From contig NZ_CP022303.1 in assembly GCF_004216475.1 (NCBI RefSeq), forward strand, positions 3,286,001 through 3,350,000: a stretch of DNA of 64,000 bases, written 5' to 3'. The position numbers and the translations under genes were made by a program. This DNA is from Thalassococcus sp. S3. Its GTDB lineage: Bacteria > Pseudomonadota > Alphaproteobacteria > Rhodobacterales > Rhodobacteraceae. This document shows, in pieces, positions 54,059 to 62,974 of this stretch. The notes beneath the pieces were generated by a model. That model saw nothing but the letters and a program-made list of their open reading frames with translations, ran no database searches and had not been told where the DNA came from. Numbering within the stretch: the stretch's first letter is position 1; every line of letters starts with the position of its first letter.

Positions 54059-55726
54059 TTACTCCGCTGCCGGAAGGTCGGATTTGTCGGCGATGCGGGG
54101 CTTTTCGTCTTCGCTGACCACCTTGGGCTCCTCGGTCTCCTCGACCTCGCTCAGGGTTGTGCCGCCGATCTGTGACATCCCGCTTTCCAGCGAGACGCCC
54201 AATTCCTCGCCCAGCTTCTTGAGCGCCGGAAGCTGCACCGCCATGCCCAGGATCGAATCGAGCGCCTGATTGACCACGGGCTTGTCGCCCGCGCCCCCGC
54301 TTGCGCCTCCGTTCATGCCACCCATGCCGGTCACCTGATGGATCTTGATCGAATCGATCTTCTCCGCCGGCTTGACCATTTCGGCCACCACACCCGGCAA
54401 TGCCTCCAGCCGCGCCATGTCGACCTTCATGTTTACGATGATCGGGTCGATGGCATTCTCCGCCTCGACAATCGCCTGGCGGCCCTCCGCCTCGGCCAGC
54501 AGATCCGCCTTCTTCGCCGCCGCCCGGATCGTCAGCGCGTCGGCCTCTGCCTGCGCCTCCTCTCGCCTTGCATCCGCGCGGTCATGGGCTGCGTCCTTCT
54601 CTGCCGCCGCGGCAAGCCGGATCTTCGTGGCTTCACGCTCGGCCTCTCTCTGCGCCTCGATCAGCGCGATCTCTTTCTCGCGCTGGGCCATGGCAACCGA
54701 GCGGGCCGTCTCAATGGCTTCCTGGGCCTTGGTCGCCTCCGCCCTGGCTGTGTCCGCAGACGCCCTTGCCCGGCTCTCCTCTTCGGATTTCTGCGCGATG
54801 ATGATCTGACGCTCCTGATCGGCGACCTCAAGCTCCCGGTCCCGAGTGATCTCCGCCTCCCGGATCGCCTGCTCCTTCACGATCCTCGCCTGCTGTTTCT
54901 CGCGCTCGGCCACTTCGACCTGCCGGGCGATCTCCGCCTCCTGGGCCGCCTTCAGCGTGGCCACCTGCTGTGCCTGGGCAATCGCCGCCTCCTGCTCGTC
55001 GCGTTCGATGTGCAGGCGCTGGCGCTCTGCCTCCATCGCCGCGCGGCGCACGGCCACATCCGCCTCGGCATCAATCTCTGCGCGCTCTTTTTTCGATTTT
55101 GCAATAACTTCGGCGAGTTTTCTCATGCCAACCGCGTTGAACGCGTTGTTCTCGTCCAGCGCCTCGAACGGGGTCTGGTCAAGCGCTGTCAGCGACACGC
55201 TTTCCAGTTCCAGCCCGTTCTTCAGCAAATCCTCCGAGACTGCGTTCTGCACCTCCTGCACAAATTCCGCGCGGTTCTCGTGCAATTCGTCCATCGTCAT
55301 CTGCGCGGCCACCGCGCGCAGACCATCAACCAGCTTACCCTCGATCATCTCGCGGAGCTGATCCACGTAAAATGTCCGGTCCCCAAGGGTTTGCGCGGCG
55401 CGGCTGATCCCTTCGGTCGTCGCATTGACCGAGACGTAGAATTCCACGCCCACATCGACCCGCATCCGGTCGCGGGTGATCAGCGCGCCCTCTCCGGTGC
55501 GCTGCACTTCCAGCCTGAGCGTTTTCATGTTCACCGGGCTGATCTCGTGCAGCAAAGGCACGACAATCGTACCTCCGTCCATGATGACCTTCTTGCCGCC
55601 GGCCCCCGTCTTGACCAGGCTCATCTCGCGCGTCGCGCGCCGATAGAGCCGGCCCAGGACCAGTCCGATCAGAGCCAGAAAAACGACGAAAGTGCCGACG
55701 ATGACGAGGATCGTCATAAGGTCCAT
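54059..55726 (-). CDS. Flotillin-family SPFH protein (YqiK-like)
   Basis: The 555-residue protein has an N-terminal membrane anchor (about 3-26), an SPFH domain (to about 200), and a very long charged coiled coil (about 210-430) rich in Ala, Glu, Arg and Gln (for instance AEREKQQARIVKEQAIREAE). Flotillins form large ring assemblies in membrane microdomains. The YqiJ-like gene directly upstream is its usual partner. The C-terminal tail is acidic and holds a glycine-rich stretch. Confidence 0.93.
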   Translation of the reverse strand: MDLMTILVIVGTFVVFLALIGLVLGRLYRRATREMSLVKTGAGGKKVIMDGGTIVVPLLHEISPVNMKTLRLEVQRTGEGALITRDRMRVDVGVEFYVSVNATTEGISRAAQTLGDRTFYVDQLREMIEGKLVDGLRAVAAQMTMDELHENRAEFVQEVQNAVSEDLLKNGLELESVSLTALDQTPFEALDENNAFNAVGMRKLAEVIAKSKKERAEIDAEADVAVRRAAMEAERQRLHIERDEQEAAIAQAQQVATLKAAQEAEIARQVEVAEREKQQARIVKEQAIREAEITRDRELEVADQERQIIIAQKSEEESRARASADTARAEATKAQEAIETARSVAMAQREKEIALIEAQREAEREATKIRLAAAAEKDAAHDRADARREEAQAEADALTIRAAAKKADLLAEAEGRQAIVEAENAIDPIIVNMKVDMARLEALPGVVAEMVKPAEKIDSIKIHQVTGMGGMNGGASGGAGDKPVVNQALDSILGMAVQLPALKKLGEELGVSLESGMSQIGGTTLSEVEETEEPKVVSEDEKPRIADKSDLPAAE

Positions 55727-55760
55727 GGCGCATATCTCCTGTATTGTTTGATCAGTAATG

Positions 55761-56504
55761 TCAGTCCGATAGCGGGATCAGACGATACCCGCCGCTGGGC
55801 CGGTGCCGCAGAACCAGAACCTCGACCCCGGTGATAATCTCCGTTTCGTCCTGCAAGGGCTCGGCCCTGATATAATGCATGTTTCCGTAAAAGTCCGTGA
55901 CACGCACTTCGGCGGCTTGACCCCGCCGAGCCACGCCCTGGCTGACGATCCCGCGTCGCCTTGCCAGCCTGTTACGGGACACTGCGCTCGTCTCTGTCTT
56001 GGGCAGCACTCGCGCAAAAAGTGCGGCAAAGCGACTGGCAAATCCCACCCCCAAGACGGCAGCCCCCAGCACGGCCAGCCAGACCGGCAATGGTGATCCC
56101 AGGGCCGTGATTGCCATGCTCTGCGCCACCACGCCGCTTAATCCAAAGCCCATCAAAAGCGAGGCGAGCCACAGTATGAAGGGCGCTTTGCCGATGCCCA
56201 GCCAGGCGAGCGTGCCGCCGGCAAAGTCCGGTTCGGATTCCACACCCTCCTCGATCACCGCAGGCACTTCGTACTCGCCCAGATCCAGCTCCGCCGTCTC
56301 GACCCCAAGTTCCAGGTCGGCCACATCCATCTCGGCGGCGTCTATTCCGTCAATCTCCGCCTCGCCGCCCATCAGCGTCCCGCCCAGCAGGGCAAAGATC
56401 AGTTCAAGAGTGAAAAGCCCCGCCAACAAGGCAAGAGCAAGCGTGAAGGGAGCAAATTCAGGACTTAGAAATGTCGAAAGCATCGGTGCCGAAAACGTCT
56501 CCAT
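55761..56504 (-). CDS. YqiJ-like OB-fold membrane protein (flotillin partner)
   Basis: The 247-residue protein has an N-terminal membrane helix (about 15-35), an acidic linker (about 40-85), further helices (about 100-150), and a C-terminal NfeD-like OB-fold (RRGIVSQGVARRGQAAEVRVTDFYGNMHYIRAEP). YqiJ proteins are co-encoded with YqiK flotillins. The start at 56504 is the longest; one at 56483 is possible. It precedes the flotillin gene by 34 bases on the same strand. Confidence 0.86.
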   Translation of the reverse strand: METFSAPMLSTFLSPEFAPFTLALALLAGLFTLELIFALLGGTLMGGEAEIDGIDAAEMDVADLELGVETAELDLGEYEVPAVIEEGVESEPDFAGGTLAWLGIGKAPFILWLASLLMGFGLSGVVAQSMAITALGSPLPVWLAVLGAAVLGVGFASRFAALFARVLPKTETSAVSRNRLARRRGIVSQGVARRGQAAEVRVTDFYGNMHYIRAEPLQDETEIITGVEVLVLRHRPSGGYRLIPLSD

Positions 56505-56551
56505 TTAAAGCAATATGTATGCACGCACCCTGCCTCATTACCAGAGCATGC

Positions 56552-56585
56552 CTGATAAACATTTGATAAATGTATATTTTATCAG
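56552..56585. promoter_or_regulatory. A/T-rich nested inverted repeats
   Basis: CTGATAAA (56552-56559) pairs with TTTATCAG (56578-56585), and inside them ACATTT pairs with AAATGT. The surrounding 120 bases are strikingly A/T-rich in a GC-rich genome. They could form a cruciform, a terminator of the Hint gene or an operator of the yqiJ-flotillin operon. Confidence 0.4.
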
Positions 56586-56624
56586 ATTATCTTATATTTT
56601 CGACGGCACAAAGCACGACATGTT

Positions 56625-57635
56625 TCAGTGGGAAAACCAACCGAAAATTCCTCGGGCTTCCCGTGTTTTGACAACCGGATATGCGGTGCGTCCGTAGCCT
56701 TCGTTCATCGGGCCCAGATCGGGGAACAGAACCTCGACCTCGCGCTTCTGGTCGACGTCGCGCAGGCCCATCTCGCCCGGATGAAAACTCTCCGTCGCCA
56801 GGCCGTGCGAAAAGACGATCTCATGCCGGTCGAAAAGCAGATGGACATAGCGGGCCGGCCGATCCGGTGGCAGCGCCACGATGGTTTTTCCGTTCACCAG
56901 CGCCTTGGCCGGGACCAGCACTTCCGGCGCGCCAAAATAGAGCTCCGCACGCCATCCCGTCATCAAGATGCGGTGCTGCGGCGAAACCTCCAGCGCTTCG
57001 CGATTGCCCAAGGCGCCCGCGTTGATCCGGATCGGCGCAAGGTGCGGCGCGGCTCTCAGCTGGAACGCCGAAAGCGCCTGCTGACCGATCCAGCGCAGCT
57101 TTTGCATGCCATTATCCATCGTGCGCACGCGATCACCGGGCAAAAGGCTTTCCACCGGGCGTGGCCCATCCGCGGTTTCTATCATCGTCCCTGCGGTGAA
57201 ACAGGCCAGCCCATCATAGGGCGTGTCCTGCCCATCGGCTGAACTGTCTATCGTATAGGTCGTGCCCGGCTGCGGAAGCGTATCGCCGGTCAGACCGACA
57301 TTCGTGCCATTGATGCGGACATAGAAAAACGTCTCACCCGTTGTTGTTGTGATCGCAAACTCCAACTCCACCTGCGATCCCGCCGCGAAGGTCTGGCCAT
57401 TGATGCTGACAGGCTGGTCCAGAAGCTGGTTGTTCCCGCCCGTCGAATTATTGGGAGGATCAATGAAACCGTCGTCAAAGTCGCTGTCGTCGTCATCGAC
57501 CTGAAACGTGATGGGTGTCGCGCCCGCATCGACGCTGAAGACACCTGTCGTTCCGGTGGTCGCATTGGTGACCGGATCCCCGGAGATTTCGTTCAAGTCG
57601 TCAAACGCGACCACTCCAAAAGAGAAAACTGGCAT
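56625..57635 (-). CDS. Hint-domain (Hedgehog/intein) protein
   Basis: The 336-residue protein has an N-terminal beta-rich, acidic region (about 1-140, with DDDDSDFDDG) and a Hint domain whose cleavage site is Cys145 in LACFTAGTMIETADG, with DRVRTMDNG and the later SPQHRILMTG block. Such proteins can self-cleave. The family is common in Rhodobacteraceae and often lies in secreted adhesins or toxins, but this one is short and has no export signal. The start at 57635 follows AAAGGT. Confidence 0.82.
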   Translation of the reverse strand: MPVFSFGVVAFDDLNEISGDPVTNATTGTTGVFSVDAGATPITFQVDDDDSDFDDGFIDPPNNSTGGNNQLLDQPVSINGQTFAAGSQVELEFAITTTTGETFFYVRINGTNVGLTGDTLPQPGTTYTIDSSADGQDTPYDGLACFTAGTMIETADGPRPVESLLPGDRVRTMDNGMQKLRWIGQQALSAFQLRAAPHLAPIRINAGALGNREALEVSPQHRILMTGWRAELYFGAPEVLVPAKALVNGKTIVALPPDRPARYVHLLFDRHEIVFSHGLATESFHPGEMGLRDVDQKREVEVLFPDLGPMNEGYGRTAYPVVKTREARGIFGWFSH

Positions 57636-57911
57636 GACATCATACCTTTCGGTTTGGCCCCACCTGCCAGTGATCCACGGGTACAATCTATGCGCGAATC
57701 TCCGGCGCCCCATGAAACCGTACTGCCCCAGATGACATTGACCAAAGGCCGCGTTTTGCGGCGGCAAGATCCCGCCGGTCAAATACAGGGGTGCCGTTCT
57801 GCCTCTTCACATAGTCGGAGCCCCTGAAAACACGCCGCTCTGCGGCCTGCCCTCTTCCCCGAACCCCGTGCGCCTGCCATAATGCCTGCCAATCACAAAG
57901 ACGAGCAGCCC
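57636..57911. other. Divergent interval of Hint gene and parE
   Basis: About 275 bases separate the Hint gene start and the parE start, and both promoters must lie here. I saw no convincing -35/-10 pair, hairpin or RNA gene. An in-frame ATG at 57882 could add ten residues to ParE. Confidence 0.45.
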
Positions 57912-59870
57912 ATGGCAAATGACCTCCTCTCCGGCGCCCCGGAACCCGACTACAACGCCTCCTCCATCGAGGTCCTCGAAGGGCTGGAGCCCGTGCGCAA
58001 ACGCCCGGGGATGTATATCGGCGGCACGGATGAGCGTGCGTTGCACCACCTCGTCGCCGAAGTGCTCGACAATTCCATGGACGAGGCCGTCGCCGGCCAC
58101 GCCAACCGGATCGAGGTTGAGCTGCACGACGACTACGCCATCACCATCCGTGACAATGGCCGTGGCATCCCCATCGATCCGCACCCGAAATTCCCCGACA
58201 AATCCGCGTTGGAGGTTATCCTCTGCACCCTGCACGCCGGCGGCAAATTCTCCGGCAAGGCCTACGAGACCTCCGGCGGTCTGCACGGCGTCGGCGCCTC
58301 CGTCGTCAACGCCCTGTCGGACAGCATGGTCGTCCAGGTCGCCCGCGACCGTCAGCTCTTCGAACAACGCTTCTCGCGCGGGCTGCCCTTGGGCCCCGTC
58401 GAGCAGATCGGCGCCGCCCCCAACCGGCGCGGCACCACCGTCACCTTCCACGCCGATGAAGAGATCTTCGGCCATCACCGCTTCAAGCCCGCGCGCCTCT
58501 TCAAGTCCATTCGCTCCAAGGCCTACCTCTTTTCGGGCGTCGAAATCCGCTGGAAGTCCGCCATCGACGACGGCGAAACCCCGACCGAGGCGACCTTCCA
58601 CTTCCCCGGCGGCCTCTCGGATTACCTCACCGAAACCCTCGGCTCCGCCTCCACCTATGCCGACGCGCCCTTCTCCGGCACCGTCGATTTCAAGGAGAAG
58701 TTCGGCACACCCGGCAAGGTCGAATGGGCCATCAACTGGACCCCGTCGCGCGACGGGTTCATCCAGTCCTACTGCAACACCGTGCCCACGCCCGAAGGCG
58801 GCACCCATGTGGCCGGTTTCTGGGCCGCGATCCTCAAGGGCATCAAGGCGTATGGCGAGCTGGTCAACAACAAGAAAGCCGGCCAGATCACCCGCGACGA
58901 CCTGATCACGGGTGGCTGCGCGCTGGTCTCCTGCTTCATCCGTGAGCCTGAATTCGTGGGCCAGACCAAGGACCGTCTGGCCACGGTCGAGGCCCAGCGG
59001 CTGGTGGAGAACTCCGTCCGCGACCATTTCGACAACTGGCTCGCCGCCGACACCAAATCCGCCGGCGCCATCCTCGATTTCCTCGTCCTGCGCGCCGAAG
59101 AACGCCTCCGCCGCCGGCAGGAGAAAGAGACCCAGCGCAAATCCGCCACCAAGAAGCTGCGCCTTCCCGGCAAACTGGTCGATTGCTCCCAGAATGCCCG
59201 CGAAGGCACCGAGCTTTTCATCGTCGAAGGCGACAGTGCGGGCGGTTCCGCCAAGATGGCCCGCGACCGCAAGACCCAAGCCCTCCTGCCCCTGCGCGGC
59301 AAGATCCTGAACGTGCTGGGCGCGGCCTCCTCCAAGCTGGGATCGAATGCGGAAATCAGCGATCTGACCCAGGCTTTGGGCGTTGGCCTCGGCACCCGCT
59401 TCAACATCGACGATCTGCGCTATGACAAGGTCATCATCATGACCGATGCCGACGTGGACGGCGCCCATATCGCGTCGCTCCTGATGACGTTCTTCTTCAC
59501 CCAGATGCGCCCCATGATCGACGCAGGCCACCTGTATCTCGCCTGCCCGCCCCTTTTCCGCCTGACCCAAGGCGCGCGGCGCGTCTATTGCCTGGACGAG
59601 GCCGAAAAGAACGATCTTCTGGAGAAGAGCCTCGGCGGCAAGGGCAAGATCGACGTCTCGCGCTTCAAGGGGCTGGGCGAGATGGACGCCAAGGACCTCA
59701 AGGAAACCACGATGGACCCCGCCTCCCGCAAACTGATCCGCGTGACCATAGACGAGGACGAGCCGGGAGAGACCGGAGACCTCGTCGAACGCCTGATGGG
59801 CAAGAAACCGGAAATGCGGTTTCAGTACATTCAGGAGAACGCGCGGTTTGTGGAGGAGTTGGATGTTTGA
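57912..59870 (+). CDS. parE: DNA topoisomerase IV subunit B
   Basis: The 652-residue protein has the GHKL ATPase site (EVLDNSMDEAVAGHA, GRGIPIDPH, GGLHGVGASVVNAL) and the TOPRIM segment (FIVEGDSAGGSA, then ADVDGAHI). The length is that of ParE and is well below alphaproteobacterial GyrB (about 800 residues). With ParC it unlinks daughter chromosomes. I start at MANDLL (57912); the upstream ATG at 57882 is also possible. Confidence 0.95.
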   Translation: MANDLLSGAPEPDYNASSIEVLEGLEPVRKRPGMYIGGTDERALHHLVAEVLDNSMDEAVAGHANRIEVELHDDYAITIRDNGRGIPIDPHPKFPDKSALEVILCTLHAGGKFSGKAYETSGGLHGVGASVVNALSDSMVVQVARDRQLFEQRFSRGLPLGPVEQIGAAPNRRGTTVTFHADEEIFGHHRFKPARLFKSIRSKAYLFSGVEIRWKSAIDDGETPTEATFHFPGGLSDYLTETLGSASTYADAPFSGTVDFKEKFGTPGKVEWAINWTPSRDGFIQSYCNTVPTPEGGTHVAGFWAAILKGIKAYGELVNNKKAGQITRDDLITGGCALVSCFIREPEFVGQTKDRLATVEAQRLVENSVRDHFDNWLAADTKSAGAILDFLVLRAEERLRRRQEKETQRKSATKKLRLPGKLVDCSQNAREGTELFIVEGDSAGGSAKMARDRKTQALLPLRGKILNVLGAASSKLGSNAEISDLTQALGVGLGTRFNIDDLRYDKVIIMTDADVDGAHIASLLMTFFFTQMRPMIDAGHLYLACPPLFRLTQGARRVYCLDEAEKNDLLEKSLGGKGKIDVSRFKGLGEMDAKDLKETTMDPASRKLIRVTIDEDEPGETGDLVERLMGKKPEMRFQYIQENARFVEELDV

Positions 59871-59876
59871 TGCAAT

Positions 59877-60650
59877 TCAGATAAGTTCAAGCTGATCTGA
59901 CTTGTTGACTCTAAGCACACCTGACAGCAACCAGTTCCTCCAGTTCTGATTTCGATGTGTGCCCATTGCAAACGCTATTCCTTTCTTCGGCCACTCTTCC
60001 CCAAATACCCTTTGCATTTCTTGGATAGCTATTTTTTCTCCGTATCGCTCTCTCCACTTGAAAAATGTTGCTTCCGTCTCCCAATCAATACAATTGTAAT
60101 TTCTATCTTTTCCCGCAAACTTAAATTTGTAGTTAAATCGGTACGGTGGAGGCTCTTTCGAAATAGCTGGATCACTAAACATATCTGTTTGGCGATGAAG
60201 TTCATCGCGCTGTCGCCTCTCTTTGTCAATCTCCGACTCGGAATACCGAATGACAGAAAAGCGGGGCTGCTCAGGCTGAATGAGTGCAAAGGATTTGTTT
60301 TCCGCTAGCTCCTTATCCAGATCTGCCACTAGTGCCCTACGGGCGAGGGAGTGACGTTCTGCTTTCGGAACGCTGCCGATGACTTCTATCGACTGTGGGT
60401 CAACTCTCTTGCTTTCCAGTCTTCTGTCATCTGGTGCATTCCTCCAACGGAAAGATATAAGATCCCATCTTCCGAATTTTTGATTTTCTCTTAGATCGCG
60501 AAAGGGGACTGGATATAGCCGATGCCAATTACCATCGTAGTCAATACCTGCCACACAGACGGTTTCGCCATGCCTTTGACCGATATCTGGTGCGGCCTTG
60601 ATGATGACAGCAGCTCTTCCAGTATGCGGAAATTCAATAGAACTATTCAA
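59877..60650 (-). CDS. Unrecognised protein of an A/T-rich islet, possibly an OB-fold protein
   Basis: The 257-residue protein has a beta-rich N-terminal half (AAVIIKAAPDIG, ETVCVAGIDYDGNWHRLYPVPF) and a second half with FNYKFKFAGKDRNYNCIDWETEATFFKWRERYGE. It looks like a dual OB-type fold, which is a tentative memory match. The start is TTG, 2 bases after the DUF488 stop, so the genes are translationally coupled. Both are much more A/T-rich than parE, with codons rare in the neighbours, which points to horizontal transfer. Confidence 0.6.
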   Translation of the reverse strand: MNSSIEFPHTGRAAVIIKAAPDIGQRHGETVCVAGIDYDGNWHRLYPVPFRDLRENQKFGRWDLISFRWRNAPDDRRLESKRVDPQSIEVIGSVPKAERHSLARRALVADLDKELAENKSFALIQPEQPRFSVIRYSESEIDKERRQRDELHRQTDMFSDPAISKEPPPYRFNYKFKFAGKDRNYNCIDWETEATFFKWRERYGEKIAIQEMQRVFGEEWPKKGIAFAMGTHRNQNWRNWLLSGVLRVNKSDQLELI

Positions 60651-60652
60651 TT

Positions 60653-61132
60653 CTAGATGTGCCTTGCCTCGATTAGATCAAGCTGCATCAAATGCTCCAC
60701 AACTATGGAGCGATGACAACCAAGATGACATTTTTCAAAACATAGTAAACAAACCGTTGACTTTCCAACTAGCGAGTTGAGCTCTCGAAGGGCTGTAGTT
60801 GCCCGCTCGGTCTTCATATGATCGGAGAAAACCCGCTGAAAGGTGGCGTAGTCGCCCGCGCGCGCAGCCAGACGGCCTTCCTTTGGATCGCCAAGGTCAC
60901 GCATGTGGACATAGCTGATCCCATTCTCCTCCAGTGCGGTCCGAAGACCATTTTTTGAGAAACCGCGTTTCCTCGAAAGCGGAAGTTCGCGAATATCGAC
61001 CAGCGTTTCGATACCTGCTGCAATCAGAACCTCAACAAATCCAGATATTTCAGTACCTTCATAGCCTATCGTAAATACCTGCTTCGCTGTGCCCTCAGGG
61101 CAAAGCTTCAGTTCCGAATGTCCATCTTTCAT
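60653..61132 (-). CDS. DUF488 family protein
   Basis: The 159-residue protein has the DUF488 core: FTIGYEGTEISGFVEVL, LVDIRELPLSRKRGFS, and the conserved C-x-E...CHR end (LLCFEKCHLGCHRSIV). DUF488 proteins are of unknown reaction; several authors place them in nucleic-acid-linked or defence contexts. A strong AAGGAGG precedes the ATG. The gene is first in the two-gene A/T-rich unit. Confidence 0.85.
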   Translation of the reverse strand: MKDGHSELKLCPEGTAKQVFTIGYEGTEISGFVEVLIAAGIETLVDIRELPLSRKRGFSKNGLRTALEENGISYVHMRDLGDPKEGRLAARAGDYATFQRVFSDHMKTERATTALRELNSLVGKSTVCLLCFEKCHLGCHRSIVVEHLMQLDLIEARHI

Positions 61133-61344
61133 CTACTCAGCCTCCTTTTTTACATCAATAGCTGCAACAAGCCTCTGATGCGAGTTCAGAAATACGGCCA
61201 TGAGGCCAGCTTCACCCCGCCGCACCCCGTCAGCACAAAACAGCCACCAGCATGGCCACCCGAGTGACACCGGTCACCCAGTCCCTATACTTGCGTCCAA
61301 TCTTTTTCGCCCAACCGATTTTTCCAACCCAACGGCATCCCTTC

Positions 61345-62097
61345 ATGAAAAACATCGCCCTCGGCCTTATCGCCGGCATCGCTGCCTTTCTGGCCGTGCA
61401 ATATCTGGTCCCCACGCTCTTTGGGAACGATCGTATCTCCGTTGATGACCTCGTCGCCGAGATCAAGGCCAACGACCCGTCCGGCTTTTACACAACGGTC
61501 GAAACCCACTTCCCCGAAGACTATGCCCGCTTCGTCGCCCTGATGGACGAGACCGCGAACAATCCCAACATTCCCGACGATCTGCTGAACCAGGCGCTTT
61601 TCGGGCGGTCTCAGGCTTTCATGTCCGACCTGCGCCTGGCCAATGCGCCCTATTTCGCGCGCGCCTCCATCGAGCAGATTGAAACCACGCTCAGCAGTTA
61701 CCTCGCATTCGTGCAAAGCCTCAGTAGCGATCCCCGCTTTTGCAATCGCATACTGGCCTTTGGCACCGCCTCTCTCGGCTTGGAGGAGAGCCTGAAAATC
61801 GATCAGGCGCTACTGTCGGATACGGCAAATCAGGTCTTCCTCACCTTCGCCGAAGGCAGAGCCCAGATGAATGATCACGGCACCGCGACAAGCGCCGATT
61901 GGGACAGTGTCCTTGCAGAGTGGCAAGCAGATGTGGCCCAACCAAACTTCCCATCCATCTACATGGCGCAGGATCCCGGCAACGAGGCATATTGCGAGGC
62001 CACGATCAGTTTCTACGAGGCCCTGCGCGACATGGACGGCGAAAGCCGGGACCGTGTTCTGATCGAGGTCACCAGCAAGGTGATCGATATCGACTAG
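61345..62097 (+). CDS. Membrane-anchored protein, function unknown
   Basis: The 250-residue protein has one N-terminal membrane segment (residues 4-25, IALGLIAGIAAFLAVQYLVP) and a largely helical domain. There is a cysteine at FCNRI and another near the end (AYCEAT), which might form a disulfide. The start at 61345 (MKNIALG) gives a sensible anchor; a frame from 61252 would add 31 unlikely residues. The family is not recognised. Confidence 0.62.
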   Translation: MKNIALGLIAGIAAFLAVQYLVPTLFGNDRISVDDLVAEIKANDPSGFYTTVETHFPEDYARFVALMDETANNPNIPDDLLNQALFGRSQAFMSDLRLANAPYFARASIEQIETTLSSYLAFVQSLSSDPRFCNRILAFGTASLGLEESLKIDQALLSDTANQVFLTFAEGRAQMNDHGTATSADWDSVLAEWQADVAQPNFPSIYMAQDPGNEAYCEATISFYEALRDMDGESRDRVLIEVTSKVIDID

Positions 62098-62110
62098 GGC
62101 CCCGGCCCGA

Positions 62111-62128
62111 AAGGCCTGGCTAGGCCTT
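62111..62128. terminator. Hairpin AAGGCCT-GGCT-AGGCCTT
   Basis: A perfect 7-bp stem with a 4-base loop lies between two converging genes. The stem ends in TT on both strands; on the minus strand it is followed by TTCGG. It probably terminates the microprotein transcript and perhaps both. Confidence 0.55.
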
Positions 62129-62136
62129 CAAAAGCT

Positions 62137-62217
62137 TCAGACGAATGTCGCCATGACGCCCCAAAGGCTCATCATCGCGACAAAACCGGCGATGGTGGGG
62201 ATGATCACTTTCTCCAT
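62137..62217 (-). CDS. Predicted 26-residue membrane microprotein
   Basis: An ATG at 62217 follows a near-perfect ribosome site (AAGGAGAAAGACC). The frame MEKVIIPTIAGFVAMMSLWG... reads 26 codons to a TGA. The product is one hydrophobic helix with a lysine at its start, as in bacterial small membrane proteins. A hairpin lies just upstream of the ribosome site, and a terminator-like stem follows the stop. The compact unit with its own signals supports it, but no homology can be checked here. Confidence 0.55.
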   Translation of the reverse strand: MEKVIIPTIAGFVAMMSLWGVMATFV

Positions 62218-62530
62218 GGTCTTTCTCCTTTCCGGGCACCCCGTTCGGGGGTGCGGTGCGTGCCGCGCAGCCCGTTGCCGCGCGATCTGGAAAGGACATG
62301 GGTGCGACCGTCTGACACATAAAGACCGATAAGTTCACCTTACGTCACGCTGACGGGACCGGACTGAAACAGAGCGGGCACGCGCGCACTGCCCGATAGG
62401 ATGCGCATCCATTTGCAGGCTACTGGACGGGGATGCACAGACGCCCCCACCCCTTCACGGGTTAACCTTTTACTTGGCCCTGCCCCCTCGCCCCCATAGG
62501 CTGATGCGAAACGGACAAGGGCCCACGACT
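62218..62530. other. Divergent interval of the microprotein and the thioesterase gene
   Basis: The interval holds the microprotein leader (hairpin at 62236-62254) and the promoter region of the thioesterase gene. No clear sigma-70 pair was found in the remaining bases, and no RNA gene is evident. Confidence 0.4.
62236..62254 (-). promoter_or_regulatory. Leader hairpin upstream of the microprotein ribosome site
   Basis: GCACCCC and GGGGTGC form a 7-bp stem with a 5-base loop, ending about 5 bases before the AAGGAG of the microprotein. It may insulate or regulate translation. Confidence 0.45.
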
Positions 62531-62935
62531 ATGACCGCAGCAGAGATCCAAACCCTACTGGAGGAAAACTTCGCCCCCTGGGTTCTCGCCCTCGACCTGT
62601 CCGTCCAGGGCGCCTCACCCGCACACACGACGCTGCGCATGCCACTGACCCCGCAGCTTGCCCGCGTGGGCGGCATCGTGTCCGGGCAAGCGCTGGCTGC
62701 CTTGTCAGACACGTCCATGGTTCTCGCGACAATTGCCCATGTCGGTGAGTTCAAACCCCTGGCGACCACAAACCTCGACGTCCAGTTTCTGCGCCCCGGT
62801 GTGGGCGCTGCCATCCTTTGCCGGGCCGAAGTGGTGCGTGCGGGCAAGGCGCTGATCTTCACACGCGCCCTCATGACCGAGGAAGACAGCGCCAAATCCG
62901 TCGCCACGGCGACTGCGACGTTCTACGCGCCTTAA
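62531..62935 (+). CDS. PaaI-family hotdog thioesterase
   Basis: The 134-residue protein is a hotdog fold of the PaaI type: GGIVSGQALAALSDTSMVLA (catalytic region) and ATTNLDVQFLRPG. Enzymes of this family hydrolyse acyl-CoA or phenylacetyl-CoA esters. The start at 62531 (MTAAEIQTLLEENF) is chosen because homology begins there; the ribosome site is weak. It is followed after 39 bases by the HELTH lipoprotein gene. Confidence 0.87.
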   Translation: MTAAEIQTLLEENFAPWVLALDLSVQGASPAHTTLRMPLTPQLARVGGIVSGQALAALSDTSMVLATIAHVGEFKPLATTNLDVQFLRPGVGAAILCRAEVVRAGKALIFTRALMTEEDSAKSVATATATFYAP

Positions 62936-62974
62936 TCGCTTCCCAGACGCATCTGCCCAAGCTACGGTCGCCTC

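Noticed and set aside
54338..55834. 498-residue open frame on the plus strand
   Set aside because: It is antisense to the flotillin coiled coil; it is leucine- and arginine-rich because of the repeated Glu/Ala/Gln codons on the other strand.
57807..59570. 587-residue open frame on the minus strand
   Set aside because: It lies antisense to parE, whose motifs are clear. Its glycine-, aspartate- and valine-rich composition is typical of shadow frames.
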